Positions 42,457 to 48,299 of a stretch of 48,299 bases of DNA are shown here, in pieces. The DNA is from Cylindrodendrum hubeiense (lineage: Eukaryota > Ascomycota > Sordariomycetes > Hypocreales > Nectriaceae). The stretch lies in NCBI GenBank assembly GCA_014621425.1, contig JAANBB010000317.1:1-48299 (forward strand), read 5' to 3'. Both the position numbers and the translations under genes were made by a program. Numbering within the stretch: the stretch's first letter is position 1; each line of letters starts with the position of its first letter. The notes beneath the pieces are model-generated. The model was not told the DNA's origin and did no database searches. It was given only the letters and a program-made list of their open reading frames with translations.

Positions 42457-43869
42457 TCAATCCATCACATCGTCGCGCAGGCTAAAGAGATTTTGCAGCA
42501 CCTCGTCAGACTTGGCTCTCAGCGCCGAGTGGTACATGGCATTAGTCTCGAACACCTTGGTACCCTTGATAAGACTTGCCGTGTCCTTGGCAAATTCGTA
42601 TTCAACATACATGTCGTCCACATACGAGGCCGCGTATACGGGGACTTTGTTGTTGCGCAGCTTCTCCTGGTCGTACAGGGCGGGCCAGTCATCACGCTCA
42701 GCCAACTTCTGGCTCACTTCTGTCAGGGGCTTCAGCTCCGGGTACGTTTCAAAGTGAAGCGGGAAGATCATCTCCCCGGAGAAGTTGAGCGGACCGCTGG
42801 TAGAGGCAACTGAGAAATCCGGGGTGAGCCAGGGGAAGGACTCGAGGGCCTTTCCGACGCGGTAGGCCGACCAGCTGGAAGTGGTGCCGGGTCCATCACA
42901 GTAGATGGCTTCGTGGAGGATAGCGTAAATGATGTTGGTGTCGAAGGGGGTCCAGCCCTCGAGCGGCACCAGGGAAGCTCGGGTGAGGAAGCCAAACTGC
43001 TCCAGAGAGGCCTTGAGGTGAAGGAGCGTCGAGTGGACGTTGTCGAAACCGCCGTGCCCGCCGAACGCGATTCCCATGGTCAGTAGACGGGGGACGGTCA
43101 AGACGCCGCCGGAAGGCAGGGGGATGCTGCCGCCCTTGCTCTCAATATGAGTGGCGATCTCGCGGACCGTGTCGACGTCCTCGGGGAACTTGGCGTAGTA
43201 GGCCTCGTTTCGCTCCAGGGTGCGGTTGAAGGTAGCTTGATAGACCTGATCGGGGGTTTTGCCCACAGGTGCGAGCCCTCCTGTGAGGAAGACCTCTCGC
43301 AAGCCCTCTGGGTGCATAGACAGGTACGACAGACTGATGAAACCGCCGTAGGACTGGCCGAAAATGGACCATGGCCTCTTGCGTTCGGGCCAGTTCTCAG
43401 TCAGGCACTTGCGGACGGCCTCGCAGTCGCGGACCGTGTTGTCCTGGCGCATGAGCCCGAGATAATTGGCCTGGGCGTCTGGGCCGCCGGGCACGAGAGT
43501 GAGCATGTCATTGCTGACAGGCGTACTTAGGCCGACACCGCGATGGTCGAGCAGTAGCAGCTGGTAGCCGCGGGCGAGGGCCGGGCGTGTAAGCGGATGG
43601 TCCTGGGGCTCGCGGTTGCCGAAGCCGGGCCCGCCCTCAAGGAAGACGAGGTACGGCTTCGGGGCCGGCTCATCGTCCGGCGGGAAGATGGGCACCTCAT
43701 GCTTCGTGACGCGGCGGGCGAAGAGCGTGATGGTGCCGCCGGCGACATAGTCTATGGGGACCTGGAAGAAGAGCTCGGTGACGAGGAGCTGGCCGGGCAC
43801 GACGTGGGATTTGCTGCTGATGAGCTTGGCAGGGGGGATATCGAGGATGGCAGGGCCGGAGGTGGCCAT
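42457..43869 (-). CDS. prolyl aminopeptidase (proline iminopeptidase), alpha/beta hydrolase family S33
   Basis: A single exon encodes 470 aa. Family S33 prolyl aminopeptidases release N-terminal proline from peptides. Visible hallmarks are the oxyanion-hole motif EGGPGFG, DHRGVGLS after strand 4, and the nucleophile elbow GQSYGGF with the catalytic Ser. The fungal cap region and a C-terminal VYAASYVDDMYVEY segment (the region of the catalytic Asp) follow, with a final YHSALR supplying the likely His. There is no signal peptide and no membrane segment, so it is probably cytosolic. It converges on the BTB gene. The length fits fungal members (about 450-480 aa). The start at 43869 is followed by a conserved-looking N terminus. 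Substrate preference for proline is inferred from the family. Confidence 0.9.
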   Translation of the reverse strand: MATSGPAILDIPPAKLISSKSHVVPGQLLVTELFFQVPIDYVAGGTITLFARRVTKHEVPIFPPDDEPAPKPYLVFLEGGPGFGNREPQDHPLTRPALARGYQLLLLDHRGVGLSTPVSNDMLTLVPGGPDAQANYLGLMRQDNTVRDCEAVRKCLTENWPERKRPWSIFGQSYGGFISLSYLSMHPEGLREVFLTGGLAPVGKTPDQVYQATFNRTLERNEAYYAKFPEDVDTVREIATHIESKGGSIPLPSGGVLTVPRLLTMGIAFGGHGGFDNVHSTLLHLKASLEQFGFLTRASLVPLEGWTPFDTNIIYAILHEAIYCDGPGTTSSWSAYRVGKALESFPWLTPDFSVASTSGPLNFSGEMIFPLHFETYPELKPLTEVSQKLAERDDWPALYDQEKLRNNKVPVYAASYVDDMYVEYEFAKDTASLIKGTKVFETNAMYHSALRAKSDEVLQNLFSLRDDVMD

Positions 43870-45116
43870 GGCGGAGGCGGTGGTGATGGTTGATATTGGG
43901 GGTTGAAGGCGGGGCTCACACGCAAGCTCGGGTATTCTTCTGTCGCCAGCGTCTGTGATCCGCAGTTGTCCGCAGTTGTAGCGGGAGGATATATGTTGAT
44001 TAAATTATCGGCTGGGTCCCTCTGAAATCTACACGTCGTGTATGGAGTTGATAGAGAGCACGTTGTCTCATGAGAGATCTAAGAGCGGCGCGAATGGTCA
44101 CCACGATTAGCACTTAACTGGCCATGTCCCCAGCGTTATCTGCGGGTCGCTCAGCGGGAGTGACGAGCCTGCATACTACGCCTCACTGTCTGCAGGGTGC
44201 AAAGGGATCCAGATCGTCCCAGACTGTTGTACGAGTGTCTCAGTCCCCACGATTCCACGAGGAACTGGCAGTTGGCGTCATCAATTGAAAACGGCGAGCG
44301 AGTCCAGGAACCGATATCTACCTATAGGGTAGGTCAGGTGCTGAGAAGCCTCGGCTGAAGGAGCACCAGGCCAGGGGCTCTAGGTGGCACTTGGGCTAGT
44401 GGCCGTACAGTACCCAGTATTCTTAGATTAGGAGTGGGAATCGATGCGGGGCACATTTGACAGCTTCACCCAGCTGACCATGAGATTCTCATGGCCACGA
44501 GAAGGCAGCTCATCTCATGCGACTTGCGCGGTGAATTGATGGCAGATGGCGTGTCTGCACGCACCGGTTCCGCGGCGCGACAGGGATTCTCCAGGAGGCC
44601 GCTCCGAGACACGGAAGGCAATCCATGCGGCGATCGCATGTTTCGATTCGGGGCGTCTCCAACGCATGATGCACCCGAAATCGCACTACGGGTTGCAGGC
44701 GGGAAAGCATGTATCAAGTTGGCCAAGGTGTCCGGCCATGCAGGAATGTCCGAGACGCACCGGAAGTAAGAAAAAATGACCCAATACCACGCGAGTTGCT
44801 CCGTTCTCCGTCGCGCGTGGCTAATAAATGTCGCCGAAATGGGAGCCACTATTAGACGTGCCTTGGGCTCCGGCATACGTACTGTACGGGGTCCCAGTCC
44901 CCACAGCAACCGGATCGGACCAATCAACCGCCGCTCCGAAAGGGGCCTGGAGCCTTCTTCTTCCACCACGCTCCCCACTAATTCCAATTCGTGACTACCT
45001 ACTTCTCAGCAAACTCTTTTCTTTCCAACCTTCTTCCTTCTCTCTCCTCTACCCATAATCGCTTCAACGCGCAAAAGGGGCTCAGGAAGAAAGCAAGAAA
45101 AAAAAGGAAACAGGGC
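43870..45116. other. divergent intergenic region
   Basis: 1.25 kb between the peptidase start (-) and the next gene (+). It contains CTACCTATAGGGTAGGT (44318-44334), an inverted TACC element, and a pyrimidine-rich leader from about 44950 to 45060. An open frame at 44466-44987 (-) shows no domain. Confidence 0.6.
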
Positions 45117-47026
45117 ATGGCCTATCTTCATCTTGCGCACTCGCTGGCGGATGCTTTCACCGCTCTTGCCGATGAGGTGCAGATTCTGACGGACCGCAAG
45201 ACTGTCCTGGAGCACAAGCTGCGCTTCGCCCATGAACAGGTAAGTCACTGCTCTGCGCGAGGTACCTCGCCCGCCTGCTGCACTTTCAGCCCTCTCCTGG
45301 TTGGATTTCAAATCAAACCACAACCTCGTCCGCCTCCCCATCATATCCACACCCAAGCCCATACCAATGCCCATTTCCCCCCAAAGGGACCCGAGATGGA
45401 CCCCATACCTGCCTTTCCATCCGACCCAGCTCGGCGATACCGGAGCTGTCGGTCGGTGCAGGCACGTTTGGGGTCCCGTCAGCATGATGAGTTTAGCTCT
45501 AGATCAAGAGCATGCAGCCAACTGGCTCAATTGCCGAGATTGATACCATACCACTTTCTGATACCTGACGTATTCTCAACCTTTTCCCTTCCCTCATCAT
45601 CACTTCTTCATTCACCAACCTACCGTTCCCATCACCACCACCCTCACATCCCGACTCAGTCATGTCGACCATGCTGACTCAGGACCCCAAACAGTTTCAG
45701 TACCTCGCCGACAAATATGCCCCGGCGGCACCTGAGATAGCCGACACGTTGGCCAAGCTCCAGCTTCCCTCGTATACCCCCGTGGACAATTCTCTACCCG
45801 TTCCCCTTCCCCGGTCGTCCGACCTAAATTCCCAGCATCAGATTGCTCTCGTCATTCGTGACGGGCGTCTAGTGGCAAACCAGCTCACTTCTCTGGGAGA
45901 AGCAAGCAAAACCACTGGCTCTAGCAGAGATACTTTGTCGCAGACTTCCCATGCCGAGACTTCCATGTCGACAGCCTTAGAACAAGATTTCACCGTCGAG
46001 GGAAAAAAGGGGAATCTCGGGTGCCCGTTTTCCCAGCCGGAAACAATCAGCGGCTCTGAGGACCACCAAAATGATGTACGGGATTCCACCCCCCACCAGT
46101 CCATGGATCCTATCTGTGCCGCCATGTATGCAGAATCCACGTCCCAACAAGCTCGTACCAATGGCTCGTCTGCTGGCAAGTGCCCCATTCGCTATATGGA
46201 CAAGCACTCGCCCGCAGAGATTGCACACTATGTTGAAACACACAAGCATGAGCTGCCCCGCAGCCATGAAATTTGTTTACGACGCTATCAACGTGACGAG
46301 GACCAAGTCAAGAAAATAGACTCCAAATATGGCGATATTGTGAGCATGATCGAGGGCCTCGGCCAACTGCATCAACCTATGCTGCCCGAGGCAGACGAAG
46401 AACCGCCCCGACCGAGTGATGTGGTGCAAGAACCGAATGAAAGGGTTGAGAACTGGGCCCAAGCTGTTAGCGTCAACTCGGACCCAGAGGACACTCCGGC
46501 CGAGCCTCCCCATGCGGACGACGACCGCCAGAGCCACTTCGACCGTCCTCTCAAGGAGATTCGGGTAGGGGAATCGCCTAGCCGCCCATGGGGCATTCAC
46601 GTTCCGTCCTACGAACCGTTGGGGCTCGATGACGACCAGCTTCTCTCGCCGCCTCCCGCACCAGTGCGCATGCCAAGTCCGGTGCAGAGTGTGCGAAGTG
46701 CCCAAACTCCCACCAAGAAGACACCAGGGAAATGCCCCTTTGACCACACCAAATTCGCTGCCCTTGGTGGGATGCCTCCACCGCACGCAAATCATGATAC
46801 CCAACCTTCTGCCGCACCCGAAGCTCCATCAATGCCGCCGTTCACGCCGACAAAGGAGGAAGCTCCTCACGAAGCATCAATTCCTCCTCAACCCACCTTC
46901 ATCAACCCTGACATGGTCAAGGGTGTAGGCAACATGCCTCAGATGGTCTTTACCGGGCCCGTCTTCATCGGATACCCCATGGACCAGGCCATTCAATTCA
47001 TGAACCAGTATCGAGGGAACCAGTGA
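45117..47026 (+). CDS. uncharacterised fungal protein with three Cys-Pro (heme-regulatory-like) motifs
   Basis: Exon 1 is 45117-45239 and exon 2 is 45683-47026, about 488 aa; I cannot assign a function. The N-terminal 80 residues form a helical/coiled segment (LADEVQILTDRKTVLEHKLRFAHEQ, continuing DKYAPAAPEIADTLAKL across the splice). The rest is largely disordered and Pro-rich, but contains three Cys-Pro motifs: GCPFSQ (Cys155), KCPIRY (Cys208) and KCPFDH (Cys392). The second begins a conserved-looking block with HxxxxxLPRSHEIC and a following charged helix. KCPFDH matches the (K/R)CP(I/V)DH heme-regulatory motif of yeast Hap1 except for Phe. The intron is long (443 nt) with donor GTAAGT. 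Two in-frame acceptors lie 12 nt apart (CTCAG at 45682, ACAG at 45694). An in-frame ATG at 45662 inside the intron could start a shorter isoform. Confidence 0.75.
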
Positions 47027-47493
47027 CGCTGTCTATAACTTGTACCCTTTTGTTGTTTTTTGTTTTTACCTGGGACTTTATGAGAATGCATAAGCGAAGG
47101 CGTTTTAGGGGGAACTACAACCGGGAAGGAATCCCAGGGATGGAGCGCTGCTACACTTGTTGATTTTTACAAGACTTTGATTTTACACACCGATGAGAGA
47201 GCAGGAACGGTGAAGTTATTAACGACATGATATCCAAATTGAATTACAACCTGCAGCATGGAATCGATATAAATACGATTTTCCATCATCTTTGTCTATC
47301 ATCTACACTCTACACTTGAGGCGCTCATCCCGTGATTGTCGTGAAACAAGAATGCAAAACAATATCCAGAACGCCATCTATCCCGCAGACGCCTGTCCCC
47401 GCCCATCATGTCTGTCTCGTACGCGAGGTCCCAATCATTATTGCCCTTGTTCGTTCGTACATGACGCATGTTGCTTAAAACTCGCTTAAACTT
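47027..47493. other. convergent intergenic region (3' UTRs)
   Basis: 467 nt lies between the stops of the Cys-Pro protein and the TVP38 gene. It is T-rich just after the first stop (47047-47067). Nothing else is recognisable. Confidence 0.6.
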
Positions 47494-48299
47494 CTAGTCT
47501 TGGTTCTTCGCCTTCTTCGAGGGCGCCTCCTCATCATCGTCGTCCTCGTCTCTATACGCACCGTCGTCCCTACCCCATAGAGAGATATCGTCATCCGACA
47601 TGAGGACGGCTGCGTCCTCGGGGTCTATGAGAGTCTCAGAATCCTCGTAGCCGGCGTCGCCCTCCTCGGCAGCAGCACCCCTGGCGTCAATACGGGCGAG
47701 CTCGGCGGCGCGGGCCATGGTGCGGCGGTAGATGATGAGGCCGACGGTTAGGCCGACGGCGCCACCAACGGCCATGCTGATGTAGTTGATGACCTTGTCG
47801 CCAACGGACATTTGGTCGCCCTTTTCAGCGAGGAGGGCGAGGCGGCTGCCGATGAAGACGTGAACAAGCAGCTTGGGGCTTAAGGTTTCGTTAGCAGACT
47901 AATCTAAAGGAGAAGTGCCGAGGAAGTGGGACGACAACATACCTTGACAACGCAGTCGAGAGGGTAAAGGCTAACGGGGTGACGCTGGGGATGGTAGCCA
48001 GGAAACCATTGCTCAGGCTGAAGGGCAGCGGACAGAAGCGGATAGCCGTCAAGTACCAGATGCCCTCCTGGCGCAGAACCTGGCTGAGGGCGACGAAGCG
48101 GTGGTCCTTGCCGACCATGCGGTCGACATAGCCGCTGAGGATGGTGCGGCTGGCCATGAAGGCGCCCAGGGCGCCGAGAGTACAGCCGGCGGAGACGACG
48201 GGCCAGCCCCAAGGGAAGCCGTAGACGAAGCCGGAGATGGTTGCGACGGTGGAGTAGCCGATGACTGGCGGGATCGAGGTGATGAAGATCATGATGAAG
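47494..48299 (-). CDS. TVP38/TMEM64 (DedA/VTT-domain) Golgi membrane protein, 5' partial
   Basis: The visible exons are 48299-47943 (runs off the window) and 47878-47494. The intron 47942-47879 has donor GTATGT, a TGCTAACG branch and acceptor TTAAG. Joining gives STALSSPKLLVHVFIGSRLA, the usual VTT-domain ending. TVP38-family proteins are multi-pass Golgi/endosomal membrane proteins related to bacterial DedA and to VMP1/TMEM41 lipid scramblases. Seen here are the glycine-rich re-entrant motif (GYSTVATISGFVYGFPWGW), a membrane segment with GALGAF, the RFCPLPFSLSNGFLA segment typical of the family (R.xPxP..xxN), and one more membrane helix (about GGAVGLTVGLIIY). The cytosolic tail is acidic and Lys-rich at its end. 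The N-terminal cytosolic part and first helix lie beyond the window. Confidence 0.88.

Noticed and set aside
44466..44987. 173-codon minus-strand frame in the 1.25-kb intergenic region
   Set aside because: No recognisable domain, no start context or neighbours supporting it.
1..48299. secondary-metabolite cluster, transposon, CRISPR array, rRNA genes
   Set aside because: No synthase, tailoring enzyme, transposase or reverse transcriptase, 5S-like sequence, or spaced direct-repeat array was seen; the genes are unrelated housekeeping functions.

Overview
The window is about 48 kb of nuclear DNA from a filamentous ascomycete (Pezizomycotina, most probably a Sordariomycete). The evidence is the short spliceosomal introns (mostly 43-100 nt, GT(A/G)AGT donors, CTAAC/CTAAT branch points), the high-GC coding style, and a gene set typical of these fungi: a bZIP with a DUF3425 tail, Snt2, Ams1, an Env7-like kinase and fungal Msh1. 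The genus cannot be named from the sequence. A short run of ambiguous bases and homopolymer-associated frame breaks show this is draft sequence.

Layout, left to right. 0-4 kb: 3' part of a CLIP-170-like microtubule protein (+), converging with a three-exon bZIP-DUF3425 transcription factor (-). 4-6.3 kb: a long upstream region with an 11-bp repeat and a probable 5'UTR intron. 6.3-11.5 kb: a type I DnaJ (Ydj1-like, +), Trm82 (-), and ribosomal protein P0 (+). Trm82 and P0 share a 345-bp divergent promoter. 11.9-15.8 kb: mitochondrial MutS homologue Msh1 (-) with a microsatellite-filled intron. 15.8-18.2 kb: a repeat-rich non-coding stretch. 18.2-19.2 kb: an unrecognised acidic protein with hendecad repeats (+). 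21-24.4 kb: GH38 alpha-mannosidase Ams1 (+). 24.8-26.1 kb: Env7/STK16-like kinase (-). 27.3-32.4 kb: Snt2-type BAH/PHD/SANT chromatin reader (-). 32.4-36.3 kb: a 3.9-kb gene-poor stretch. 36.3-39.7 kb: HELQ/Hel308-type helicase (+) split into 12 exons, one of which appears to be only 2 nt. 40.8-42.1 kb: BTB protein (+). 42.5-43.9 kb: S33 prolyl aminopeptidase (-). 45.1-47.0 kb: uncharacterised protein with three Cys-Pro motifs (+). 47.5-48.3 kb: TVP38/DedA membrane protein (-), cut by the window edge.

The genes are mostly housekeeping and do not form a biosynthetic or defence cluster. Two are DNA-repair factors (Msh1, HELQ) but they are not adjacent. The most interesting observations are the 2-nt microexon in the helicase, the heme-regulatory-motif-like KCPFDH in the uncharacterised protein at 45-47 kb, the exact 11-residue Cys repeat in the protein at 18-19 kb, the two frame breaks in Snt2, and a dispersed intergenic ACGGAGTA motif. 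All splice sites were read by eye from consensus, frame and family conservation. No transcript data were available.
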